Shown: piece after piece, positions 48,701-55,947 of the stretch
How the letters are laid out: every line of letters begins with the position of its first letter
Position numbering within the stretch: position 1 is the first letter of the stretch
Source of the DNA: Streptomyces thermolilacinus SPC6
GTDB taxonomy: Bacteria; Actinomycetota; Actinomycetes; Streptomycetales; Streptomycetaceae
Direction: 5' to 3'
NCBI RefSeq assembly: GCF_000478605.2
Contig: NZ_ASHX02000001.1
Location: forward strand, 1,837,895-1,901,894
Length of the DNA: 64,000 nucleotides
Notes under the pieces: generated by a model
Told to the model about the DNA's origin: nothing
Database searches by the model: none
The model's input: the letters and a program-made list of their open reading frames with translations, nothing else
Translations under genes and position numbers: made by a program

Positions 48701-49766
48701 CCGCCTGCGGGACGAGGCGCGGGCCGAGGTGGAGCGGCTGCGGGACGAGGCGCGCAGGGACGCCGACAAACGGCGCTCCGACGCGGCGGAGCAGGCGGAC
48801 ACGCTCGTCGCGGAGGCCACCGGCGAGGCGGAGCGGCTGCGTGCCGAGGCGGCCGAGACGGTCGGTTCGGCGCAGCAGGCGGCCGAGCGCATCCGCGAGG
48901 AGGCGCAAGCGCACCTCAGGGAGACCGAGGAGGCCGCGGAGCGGCTGCGCGCGGAGGCCCGCGCGGAGGCGGACCGGGTGCTGGACGAGGCGCGCGAGGC
49001 CGCGGCGAAGCGCCGGGCGGACGCCGCCGAGCAGGCCGACCAGCTGATGGCGAAGGCGCGGGAGGAGGCGCTGCGCGCCACCACGGACGCCGAGTCGCAG
49101 GCGGACACGATGGTCGGCGCGGCCCGCAAGGAGGCCGAGCGGATCGTGTCCGAGGCGACCATCGAGGGCAACGCCCTGGTGGAGAAGGCCCGTACGGACG
49201 CGGACGAGCTGCTCGTCGGCGCCCGGAGCGACGCCAACGCCATAAGGGAGCGCATGGAGGAGCTGCGCGCGCGGACCGAGGCGGAGATCGAGGACCTGCA
49301 CGAGCGGGCCCGCCGGGAGAGCGCCGAGCAGATGCGGGTCGCCGGGGAGCGGGCCGACAAGCTGGTGCGGACGGCGGAGCAGCAGCTCGCCGAGGCCGAG
49401 GCGAAGGCCAAGGAGCTGCTGTCGGACGCCAACTCGGAGGCGAGCAAGGTCCGTATCGCCGCGGTGAAGAAGGCGGAGGGCCTGCTGAAGGAGGCCAACC
49501 AGAAGAAGGCCGACGCGACCCGTGAGGCGCAGAAGCTGAAGGAGGACGCGGAGGCGGAGGCGGAGCGCCTGCTGGCGGACGGCCGGCGGGAGCTGGAGGT
49601 GCTGGAGCGCCGTCAGAAGGACATCCAGGGCGAGATCGCCCGGGTCCAGGCGGTGCTGGAGGCGCTGGAATCGTTCGAGGCGCCGGCCGGTGGGGGCAAG
49701 GACGGGAGCGTCAAGGCCGCGGCGACGGCCGGTACCCGTTCGAGTGGCAAGTCAAACACCGATTGA
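45768..49766 (+). CDS. scy: Scy, tip-organising coiled-coil scaffold protein
   Basis: 1332 residues, almost entirely Ala/Glu/Arg/Gln-rich coiled coil; S. coelicolor Scy is similar in length. Scy gathers DivIVA and FilP and controls where new tips form. The N-terminal segment (about 1-60) has heptad spacing (DRLKTEREKAVQHAEDLGY). A DivIVA-like stretch follows (YQAEQMLRNAQMQAEQMRSD, about 72-110). The rest is a long array of imperfect repeats with recurring units such as AEAERLR, AAEEAERIR and RAEAEQLRADAE; published analyses describe a 51-residue repeat mixing heptads and hendecads. The C terminus ends in a low-complexity Gly/Ser/Lys segment. The GTG start has only a weak upstream GATGGGA. filP follows after 115 bp. 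Confidence 0.93.
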   Translation: MRGYERQESHRADDDHLSRFEAEMDRLKTEREKAVQHAEDLGYQVEVLRAKLHEARRAIASRPAYDSADVGYQAEQMLRNAQMQAEQMRSDAERELREARAQTQRILQEHAEHQARLQAELHNEAVQRRQQLDQELAERRRTVEAHVNENVAWAEQLRARTEAQARRLMEESRAEAEQALAAARAEAARVAEEARQRLAAESEAARAEAESLLLRARKDAERLLNAASTQAQEATSHAEQLRTATAGEAEQARRQATELSRAAEQRMQEAEERLRLARAEADKVVAAATEDAAKRIAAAESANEQRTRTAKTEIARLVGEATKEAEALRADAEQALADARAEAEKLIAEAAEKARTKAAEDSAAQLANAARAAEEMLGKASDEAQATTRKAAEEAERIRREAEAEADRLVGEAADTAEQLRGAAKDDTKEYRAKTVELQEEARRLRGEAEQLRSEAIAEGERIRAEARRESVQQIEEAAKTAEELLTKAKADADELRTAATAESERVRTEAIERATALRAQAEEILERTRAEAEQLRADAEEQADSVRSAAEAAAEALREEAERGVAARQAEAAEELTRLHEEAGARLAAAEQALDEARAESERLRREAAEETERLRAEAAERRRTLQEQAEQEAERLRTEAAADASSSRAEAENTAVRLRAEAAAEAERLKTEAQETADRVRAEAQAAAERLKTEAAEELAAAQDEANRRRREAEETLGTARAEADLERDRARQQSEELLASARKRVEDAQAEAQRLVEEADQRATELVSAAEQTAQQVRDSVAGLQEAAEEEIAGLRSAAEHAAERTRNEAQEEADRVRADAYQERERAAEDAARVRERAQEETEAAKSLAERAVKEALAEAERLKTDSAEYAQRVRTEASDSLASAEQDAARTRAEARGDANRIRSEAAAQADRLVTQASAEAEKLVGDATERAERIVGEATGEAERLTAHATEEADRLATEAVEVLDEAQTEAARLRDEARAEVERLRDEARRDADKRRSDAAEQADTLVAEATGEAERLRAEAAETVGSAQQAAERIREEAQAHLRETEEAAERLRAEARAEADRVLDEAREAAAKRRADAAEQADQLMAKAREEALRATTDAESQADTMVGAARKEAERIVSEATIEGNALVEKARTDADELLVGARSDANAIRERMEELRARTEAEIEDLHERARRESAEQMRVAGERADKLVRTAEQQLAEAEAKAKELLSDANSEASKVRIAAVKKAEGLLKEANQKKADATREAQKLKEDAEAEAERLLADGRRELEVLERRQKDIQGEIARVQAVLEALESFEAPAGGGKDGSVKAAATAGTRSSGKSNTD

Positions 49767-49881
49767 GCCACTCGAAAGGCTGGACATTCTCCCAATCAAA
49801 CGGCCATCCGCTCGATGACACGCCGCTTCGGCCCCTAGGATTCCCTCTAACACCTCACCGGTCTCATTCGACAGGAACCCC

Positions 49882-50817
49882 ATGAGCGACACTTCCTCCC
49901 CCTTCGGCTTCGAGCTCGTGCGGCGTGGTTACGACCGCGGTCAGGTGGACGACCGCATTACCAAGCTCGTCGCCGACCGTGACAGTGCTCTGGCCCGAAT
50001 CACTGCTCTGGAAAAGCGCATCGAGGAACTCCACCTCGAGACGCAGAACGCGCAGGCCCAGGTGACCGACGCCGAGCCGTCGTACGCCGGTCTGGGCGCC
50101 CGCGTCGAGAAGATCCTCCGCCTCGCCGAGGAGGAGGCCAAGGAGCTGCGCGAGGAGGCCCGCCGCGCCGCCGAGCAGCACCGCGAGCTGGCCGAGTCGT
50201 CGGCGCAGCAGGTGCGCAACGACGCGGAGGCGTACGCGGCGGAGCGCAAGGCGAAGGCGGAGGACGAGGGCGTCCGCATCGTCGAGAAGGCGCAGTCCGA
50301 GGCGAACTCGCTGCGGGCCGAGGCTCAGAAGGACGCGCAGTCGAAGCGTGAGGAGGCCGACGCGCTGTTCGAGGAGACCCGCGCCAAGGCCGCCCAGGCC
50401 GCCGCGGACTTCGAGACGAACCTCGCCAAGCGGCGGGAGCAGTCGGAGCGGGACCTGGCGTCGCGTCAGGCGAAGGCGGAGAAGCGGCTCGCGGAGATCG
50501 AGCACCGCGCGGAGCAGCTTCGCCTGGAGGCGGAGAAGCTGCGTACGGACGCGGAGCGCAGGGCCCGTCAGACGGTGGAGACGGCGCAGCGCCAGGCCGA
50601 GGACATCGTCGCGGACGCGAACGCGAAGGCGGACCGTATCCGCAGCGAATCGGAGCGCGAGCTGGCGGCGCTGACCAACCGTCGCGACTCGATCAACGCC
50701 CAGCTGACCAACGTCCGCGAGATGCTGGCCACGCTGACGGGCGCCGCCGTCGCGGCGGCGAACGTGCCGGAGGACGAGCCGACGAGCCGCGGCGTTCCGG
50801 CGCAGCAGTCGCGCTGA
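49882..50817 (+). CDS. filP: FilP intermediate-filament-like cytoskeletal protein
   Basis: 311 residues; S. coelicolor FilP is about the same length. FilP polymerises into filaments behind the tip and gives hyphae mechanical strength, interacting with DivIVA and Scy. The N terminus GFELVRRGYDRGQVDDRITK resembles the DivIVA membrane-targeting motif (RGYDxxxVD). From about residue 70 to 280 the protein is continuous coiled coil (ILRLAEEEAKELREEARRAA and similar). A short flexible tail (NVPEDEPTSRGVP) ends it. CAGGAA precedes the ATG, and TAGGAT at 49836-49841 could be its own -10. Two hairpins follow downstream. Confidence 0.94.
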   Translation: MSDTSSPFGFELVRRGYDRGQVDDRITKLVADRDSALARITALEKRIEELHLETQNAQAQVTDAEPSYAGLGARVEKILRLAEEEAKELREEARRAAEQHRELAESSAQQVRNDAEAYAAERKAKAEDEGVRIVEKAQSEANSLRAEAQKDAQSKREEADALFEETRAKAAQAAADFETNLAKRREQSERDLASRQAKAEKRLAEIEHRAEQLRLEAEKLRTDAERRARQTVETAQRQAEDIVADANAKADRIRSESERELAALTNRRDSINAQLTNVREMLATLTGAAVAAANVPEDEPTSRGVPAQQSR

Positions 50818-50871
50818 CCCGTCGGGCGTACGGGCCTGAGGGCGCTCCCGCCCGGACGGCCGGTACGTGTG

Positions 50872-50946
50872 CCGGTCCCCTTCCCCCGTGGGGACCGGAG
50901 TCGAGTACTCCGCTCGGCCCCCCGCCATTCCGGTTGGCGGGGGGCC
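50872..50946 (+). terminator. Double hairpin terminator after filP
   Basis: The first stem is CCGGTCCCC/GGGGACCGG (50872-50898). The second, stronger stem is GGCCCCCCGCCA/TGGCGGGGGGCC with a 7-nt loop (50916-50946). The second ends 11 nt before the -10 of the ABC gene. Confidence 0.82.
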
Positions 50947-50957
50947 TTCGGCTTCCG

Positions 50958-50963
50958 TAGCGT
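50958..50963 (+). promoter_or_regulatory. -10 element of a probable leaderless ABC-transporter transcript
   Basis: TAGCGT is followed by 6 nt (GGGCAC) and the ATG at 50970. No ribosome binding site is present. Confidence 0.6.
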
Positions 50964-50969
50964 GGGCAC

Positions 50970-51914
50970 ATGATCGAACTAGAGGGCCTGACCAAACGTT
51001 TCGGTACGAAAACGGCCGTCGACGACCTGTCCTTCACGGTCCGGCCCGGAATGGTGACCGGGTTCCTCGGGCCGAACGGCGCGGGCAAGTCCACGACGAT
51101 GCGCATGATGCTGGACCTGGACGCCCCGACGAGGGGCACGGTCCGGATCGACGGCCGGCACTACCGCGAGCTGGACGAGCCGCTGAAGTACATCGGCGCC
51201 CTGCTGGACGCCAAGGCGATGCACGGCGGCCGCACCGCGTACAACAACCTGCTGTGCCTGGCGCAGTCGAACCGCATTCCGGCGCACCGGGTCGACGAGG
51301 TTCTCGATCTGGTCGGCCTGTCGGCGGTGGCACGCAAGAAATCGAAGAACTTTTCGATGGGAATGGGGCAGCGGCTCGGAATCGCCGCCGCGCTCCTGGG
51401 TGATCCCCGGATTCTGATGTTCGACGAGCCCGTCAATGGTCTGGACCCCGAGGGAATTCACTGGATTCGCCATCTGATGAAACACCTCGCGTCGGAGGGC
51501 CGGACGATCTTCGTTTCGAGTCATCTGATGAGCGAAATGGCCCTGACGGCGGACCACTTGGTCGTCATCGGGCAGGGCAGGCTGCTCGCGGACACGTCGA
51601 TGGCCGATTTCATCCAGCAGAACTCCCGCAGCTACGTCCGGCTGCGCACCCCGCAGCGCGAGCAGACGCGGGACGTGCTCGCCGCGGCCGGGCTGACCGC
51701 GCTGGACGGTGAGGACGGCGCCCTGGAGATCGACGGGTCGTCGACCGAGAGTGTCGGCGAGCTCCTGGCGGAGCACCGGATCGTCCTCCACGAGCTGAGC
51801 GCCCAGCGGGCCTCGCTGGAGGAGGCGTTCATGCGGATGACCGCCGGATCGGTCGAATACCACGCACACGACGGCGCCGCTCCCCAGTGGGACGCGGACG
51901 TGAAGGGGGCCTGA
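50970..51914 (+). CDS. ABC transporter ATP-binding protein (first module)
   Basis: 314 residues. Walker A is FLGPNGAGKSTTMRM near residue 33, the signature is NFSMGMGQRLGIAAALLGDP near 131, Walker B RILMFDEPVNGLDPEG near 153 and the H-loop FVSSHLMSEMALTADH. The C-terminal 95 residues form a DrrA-type extension (QRASLEEAFMRMT). SMGMGQR replaces the usual LSGGQ, as is common in this DrrA/NatA-like subgroup. The permease gene follows after 3 bp. The substrate is unknown; membrane export is likely. Confidence 0.9.
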   Translation: MIELEGLTKRFGTKTAVDDLSFTVRPGMVTGFLGPNGAGKSTTMRMMLDLDAPTRGTVRIDGRHYRELDEPLKYIGALLDAKAMHGGRTAYNNLLCLAQSNRIPAHRVDEVLDLVGLSAVARKKSKNFSMGMGQRLGIAAALLGDPRILMFDEPVNGLDPEGIHWIRHLMKHLASEGRTIFVSSHLMSEMALTADHLVVIGQGRLLADTSMADFIQQNSRSYVRLRTPQREQTRDVLAAAGLTALDGEDGALEIDGSSTESVGELLAEHRIVLHELSAQRASLEEAFMRMTAGSVEYHAHDGAAPQWDADVKGA

Positions 51915-51917
51915 ACG

Positions 51918-52697
51918 ATGGCATCGGTACCCGCGGTCCTCCAGTCGGAGTGGACCAAGATCCGTACGGTCGCGTCCACGGTGTGGACGCTGGCCAGCGC
52001 CCTCGTCGTGACGGTGGCGGTCGGCGCGGCGCTGAGCGCCCTGATGCGCGCGCAGTTCGACAACCTGCCGGAGTTCGAGCGGGCGACGTTCGACCCGACC
52101 CTGATCAGCTTCTCCGGGATGACGCTGGGGCAGCTGGCGATGGTCGTCTTCGGCGTCCTCGTGGTCGGCACGGAGTACAGCTCCGGCATGATCCGCACCT
52201 CGCTGGCGGCGGTGCCGCGGCGGGGGCTGTTCCTCTACGGCAAGATCGCCGTGGCCGGGCTGCTGGCGCTGGCCGTCGGTCTCGTCACCAGCTTCCTGTC
52301 GTTCTTCGTCGGCCAGGCGCTGCTCGGCGAGCACCGCACGTCGATCGACGAGGAGAACGTGCTGCGCGCCGTGATCGGTGGCGGCCTCTACATGGGCCTG
52401 ATCGCGCTGTTCTCGATGGGCGTGACGGCGATGCTGCGCTCCTCGATGCTGGCGCTCGGCATCCTCGTGCCGTTCTTCTTCCTCGTGTCGCAGATCCTGT
52501 CGCTCGTCCCCGGCGCCCGCGAGGTGGCCCGGTACTTCCCCGACCAGGCCGGCGCCAAGATCATGCAGGTGGTGCCGAACGCGATGGGCCAGGACCCGTC
52601 GCCGTACGGGCCGTGGGGCGGGCTCGGCATCATGGTGCTGTGGGTGGTGGCCGCGCTGGCCGGTGGCTATCTGGTGCTGAAGAACCGGGACGCGTAG
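51918..52697 (+). CDS. ABC transporter permease (first module)
   Basis: 259 residues with six hydrophobic segments typical of ABC-2 exporters, beginning SEWTKIRTVASTVWTLASAL and including LAMVVFGVLVVGTEYSSGMI, IAVAGLLALAVGLVTSFLSF, LALGILVPFFFLVSQILSLV and IMVLWVVAALAGGYLVL. SEWTKIR(T)VxSTVWT near the N terminus and EYSSGMIRTSLAA are recurring motifs of this family. It is coupled to the ATPase gene and followed by a terminator. Confidence 0.9.
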   Translation: MASVPAVLQSEWTKIRTVASTVWTLASALVVTVAVGAALSALMRAQFDNLPEFERATFDPTLISFSGMTLGQLAMVVFGVLVVGTEYSSGMIRTSLAAVPRRGLFLYGKIAVAGLLALAVGLVTSFLSFFVGQALLGEHRTSIDEENVLRAVIGGGLYMGLIALFSMGVTAMLRSSMLALGILVPFFFLVSQILSLVPGAREVARYFPDQAGAKIMQVVPNAMGQDPSPYGPWGGLGIMVLWVVAALAGGYLVLKNRDA

Positions 52698-52716
52698 GTT
52701 TCGCGTAGATTTTCGG

Positions 52717-52751
52717 GAGGGGGGCGGAACCGTCACGGCTCCGCCCCCCTC
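52717..52751 (+). terminator. Terminator of the first ABC module
   Basis: GAGGGGGGCGGA and TCCGCCCCCCTC form a perfect 12-bp stem followed by TTATCTCTT, one of the few stems here with a T-rich tail. Confidence 0.85.
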
Positions 52752-52835
52752 TTATCTCTTACGGGTGGCCCTTCGGCGTGCGGGTGCGCGGCGCTTCGCC
52801 GCCCGCGGCAGAACCGACCTGTGTGGGGCTGGAGA

Positions 52836-53921
52836 ATGATCGAGGCAGTCCGCCTGACCAAGCGCTACGGCGCCAAGACCGCCGTGGAGGACCTGTCCTT
52901 CCAGGTGCGGCCCGGCGTCGTCACGGGCTTCCTGGGGCCGAACGGGTCCGGCAAGTCCACCACCATGCGCATGATCCTAGGCCTGGACCGGCCGACCTCC
53001 GGGCACGTCACGATCGGCGGCCACCCGTTCCGGGAGCTGCCCAACGCCCCCCGCCAGGTCGGCGCGCTGCTCGACGCGCGGGCGGTGCACGGCGGCCGCA
53101 CGGCCCGCAGCCACCTCCTCGCCCTCGCCCAGCTCGCCGGTATCCCCGCGAAGCGGGTGGACGAGGTGCTGGGCGTCGTGGGCCTCCAGGACGTGGCGCG
53201 CAGGCGCTCCAAGGGCTTCTCGCTCGGCATGGGCCAGCGCCTCGGCATCGCGGCGGCGCTCCTCGGCGACCCGCAGGTCCTCCTCTTCGACGAGCCGGTC
53301 AACGGCCTGGACCCGGAGGGCATCCTCTGGGTGCGGAACCTGATGAAGGCGCTGGCCGCCGAGGGCCGTACGGTCTTCGTCTCCTCGCACCTGATGAGCG
53401 AGATGGCGCTGACCGCCGACCACCTGATCGTCATCGGCCGCGGCCGGCTCCTCGCCGACATGAGCGTCCGCGACTTCATCGCCGCCAATTCCGCCGGTTT
53501 CGCGCGCGTACGGACCCCGGACGGCGAGCCGGAGCAGCGCGAGAGGCTGGTGGCCGCCCTGACCGAGGCGGGCGGCTTCGTGCTGTCCGAGCGGGACGGG
53601 GCGCTGCGCGTGACCGGGCTGACGCTGCCCCGCGTCAGCGACGTCGCGCACGGGGCGGGGGTACGGCTGTGGGAGCTGTCCCCGCACCAGGCGTCGCTGG
53701 AGGAGGCGTACATGCGGATGACGCAGGGCGCCGTGGACTACCGCTCCACCGACGACCGGCTCGCCGAGCTGGGCCCCGTACCCGAGCAGCCGCCCGCCGT
53801 CCCCGACGTGCCCCTGGAGGGCTGGTACGCGCCGCCGCCGCCCGCCCCCGGTGCGGCGCCCGGCGGGGGCGGTCCGCAGCAGAGCCGTACGCACGAGAGC
53901 AGCACCGAGGACGCCCGATGA
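52836..53921 (+). CDS. ABC transporter ATP-binding protein (second module)
   Basis: 361 residues, a close paralogue of the first ATPase: FLGPNGSGKSTTMRMILGLD (Walker A), GFSLGMGQRLGIAAALLGDP (signature), VLLFDEPVNGLDPEGI (Walker B), VFVSSHLMSEMALTADH. It carries a C-terminal Pro/Gly-rich tail of about 60 residues (WYAPPPPAPGAAPGGGGP) that the first copy lacks. ATG 52836 is chosen because homology begins at MIEAVRLTKRYG and GGAG precedes it. Its end overlaps the permease start (ATGA). Confidence 0.9.
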   Translation: MIEAVRLTKRYGAKTAVEDLSFQVRPGVVTGFLGPNGSGKSTTMRMILGLDRPTSGHVTIGGHPFRELPNAPRQVGALLDARAVHGGRTARSHLLALAQLAGIPAKRVDEVLGVVGLQDVARRRSKGFSLGMGQRLGIAAALLGDPQVLLFDEPVNGLDPEGILWVRNLMKALAAEGRTVFVSSHLMSEMALTADHLIVIGRGRLLADMSVRDFIAANSAGFARVRTPDGEPEQRERLVAALTEAGGFVLSERDGALRVTGLTLPRVSDVAHGAGVRLWELSPHQASLEEAYMRMTQGAVDYRSTDDRLAELGPVPEQPPAVPDVPLEGWYAPPPPAPGAAPGGGGPQQSRTHESSTEDAR

Positions 53922-54730
53922 CCACCACCCCGTACACCTCCCCCATCCCCGTGCGCCGCGCCCACCTCGGGGACGCCGTGCTGTCCGAGTGGACGAAGAT
54001 GCGCTCGCTGCGCTCCACGGTCTGGACGCTGGGCGTGATGGTCGTGGTCGTCGTCGGCTTCGGGCTGATGCTGGCCTTCGCGGTCGGGCGGGTGCCCGAG
54101 GCAGAGCTGGAGGGCTCCGGGTCCGTGCTCTCCCTGGGCATGCCCGGGATGCTGCTGGCCACGGTGTGCGTGATCACGCTGGGCGTGCTGACGGTCACCT
54201 CCGAGTTCGGTACGGGCATGATCCGTACGACGCTGACGGCGTGCCCCAGCCGGAGCCGGGTGCTCACCGCCAAGGCGATCGTGTTCTTCACGGTGGTCTT
54301 CCTGACGACGGCGGTCGTCTCGGCGGTCACCGCCGCCGCGCAGATGGCGCTCATCGGGGCGGCCGGCGGGGCGACGGCCGGCCAGTGGGCCCGGGTGACG
54401 GTCGGCGTGAGCCTGTTCATGGCGTGCCTCGGGCTGCTGTCCCTCGCCGTGGGCGCCGTGCTGCGGCACTCGGCCGGGTCGATCACGACGATGATCGGCC
54501 TGGTGCTGCTGCCGTACGTGCTGGTGCTCGGCCTGTACACGGACGGTCTCGGCAAGGTGCGGGACGCCCTGATCGAGTACTCCATCCCGGCCCTGCTGGG
54601 CTCCCTCTACGTGACCGAGCCCGGGGCGGCGCCGCTGCTGTCCGGGTGGGGCTCCCTGTGGGTGATCGCGGGCCTGACCGCCGCGGCGCTGGGCGGGGCG
54701 TACCTGACGCTCGACCGGCGGGACGTCTAG
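53918..54730 (+). CDS. ABC transporter permease (second module)
   Basis: 270 residues, six hydrophobic segments. SEWTKMRSLRSTVWTLGVMV, EFGTGMIRTTLTACPSRSRV and SLRVTAKAIVFF-like sequence (RVLTAKAIVFFTVVFLTTAV) match the first permease in order and spacing. The tandem arrangement ATPase-permease-ATPase-permease indicates duplication of a complete exporter. The substrates may differ because the periplasm-facing loops are dissimilar. Confidence 0.9.
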   Translation: MTTTPYTSPIPVRRAHLGDAVLSEWTKMRSLRSTVWTLGVMVVVVVGFGLMLAFAVGRVPEAELEGSGSVLSLGMPGMLLATVCVITLGVLTVTSEFGTGMIRTTLTACPSRSRVLTAKAIVFFTVVFLTTAVVSAVTAAAQMALIGAAGGATAGQWARVTVGVSLFMACLGLLSLAVGAVLRHSAGSITTMIGLVLLPYVLVLGLYTDGLGKVRDALIEYSIPALLGSLYVTEPGAAPLLSGWGSLWVIAGLTAAALGGAYLTLDRRDV

Positions 54731-55375
54731 GGCGGCGCCTGGCCGCCGGTATATCCGCTCGGGCGGAAATCGCGGGCGGTGTTCCGAGGATTTCCAGTGG
54801 CTTTTCCCGTGACCGGCGGAGGGGCGCCCGCATTCGGGGGGCGAGCCGGGAGGAGCTGCGGTGACTGGTACCGGCGCAACACCGCCTGGTGGCGGCCCCT
54901 GCTCGCCCCGGCGACCGCCGCCTGACGCCCGGGAACGTCCCGCGCCGCACCACCCCCTGCCCCGCGCGCCGTGACCCCGCCCCGCGCCGCACGCCGCGCC
55001 CCGCCGTGCCCGAGCCGTACTACGTCGGGCGCCGGGCCGCGCCGGGTCGGACGCCGCACGGCGCCGCGCCCGCGCCGTGCCGTGCCGTGGCCGCGCGCCA
55101 GCCGCCGCGCCCCGTCAGGCACCGCGCGCCCACGTCCTGCCCGCGCCATGCCGCGTCGGCGCCGGGCCGCCGTGCCGCGCCGCATCAGGCGCCAGGCCCC
55201 GCCAGGCGCCACGCGCCCACGTCCTGTCAGCGTGCTGCGTGGAGCGGCGTGCCCCGTCAGGTCTCGCGCCAGGCACCGCGCCGCGCCCGCGCCCGCCCCG
55301 CGAGGTGCCGCGCCGTGCCGTGCCGTCCGGGGCGCCCCTCCGCGTGAGGCGCCGTGCCAGGCCCCGCCCCGGCCC
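54731..55375. repeat. Gene-free, degenerate GC-rich repetitive region
   Basis: No supported gene lies in this 645-bp stretch. From about 54900 on the plus strand is strongly C-rich and built from short words such as GCCGCGCC, CCGTGCC and CCCGTCAGG. CGCGCCCACGTCCTG occurs twice (55125-55139 and 55212-55226), and CCCGTCAGG is followed by related 20-nt contexts at about 55111 and 55254. Apparent open frames are Pro/Arg/Ala-only and occur on both strands, which argues against coding. Confidence 0.6.
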
Positions 55376-55714
55376 TCAGTAGCGTGGTGCGTTGCGGGCG
55401 CGCTGGACGCGGGTGGTGCGGCGGTCCTTCGCGTTCCAGCACGCCTTGTGCCAGTGCCGCCGGTCGTCCACCCCGCCGCCGTACTGGGGCCAGGCCACCA
55501 CGTGCGGGACGCCGGACGGGATCTCCTGGTCACAGCCGGGGCACCGGTAGCGCTTCCCCGCCGCGCTCGCGCCCGCCACGTTCCGCACGGACCAGTCCTC
55601 GCCGTGCCACGACTCCGTCCGCTCGAAGCCGCCGTAGCGGCCGCCGTCACCGCCGCCGGTCTCGGGGGACTTCTCTCCGCCCCTCTTCTGGGGCCGGTTG
55701 CGGCGCGGGGACAC
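55376..55714 (-). CDS. Small zinc-motif protein, unknown function
   Basis: 112 residues from a GTG with AGGTG upstream. The basic, Gly-rich N terminus (VSPRRNRPQKRGG) leads to YGGFERTESWHGEDWSVRNV. Then comes the pattern YRCPGCDQEIPSGVPHVVAW ... DDRRHWHKACW, i.e. CxxC, a central His, and HxxxC, which looks like a treble-clef zinc site as in HNH-type proteins but without a clear HNH catalytic triad. I recall similar streptomycete proteins being annotated as ATP/GTP-binding, though no P-loop is present here. A nucleic-acid role is possible. Confidence 0.72.
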   Translation of the reverse strand: MSPRRNRPQKRGGEKSPETGGGDGGRYGGFERTESWHGEDWSVRNVAGASAAGKRYRCPGCDQEIPSGVPHVVAWPQYGGGVDDRRHWHKACWNAKDRRTTRVQRARNAPRY

Positions 55715-55947
55715 GGAACACCTCACAGGGCGGGCGGGACAGGTTCCCGTCCAGCCTAAAGGCCCCGCGAAGGCCGCAACGACGGGGCGCCGGGCGCCCG
55801 GACGCCCGTGCGACACACCCCTCCCACGGGGGTGTTCAGCCGAAAATCGCAAGAACTCGGCGGGTGGCCGTTGCCTTTGGCACGTGTCAGGCGTTGTCGG
55901 CGGTGAAGGCGAGGAAGTGGCGTCGGCCGTCGAGGAGGCATGAGGCG

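Noticed and set aside
45534..49301. Long minus-strand open frames opposite scy, Leu/Gly-rich
   Set aside because: They follow from the repetitive GC-rich coiled-coil codons of scy. Third-position GC supports the plus strand only.
54889..55759. Pro/Arg/Ala-rich open frames in the repeat region, both strands
   Set aside because: Open frames in three or more phases at once, no ribosome binding sites, no motif, and composition explained by CG-rich repeats.
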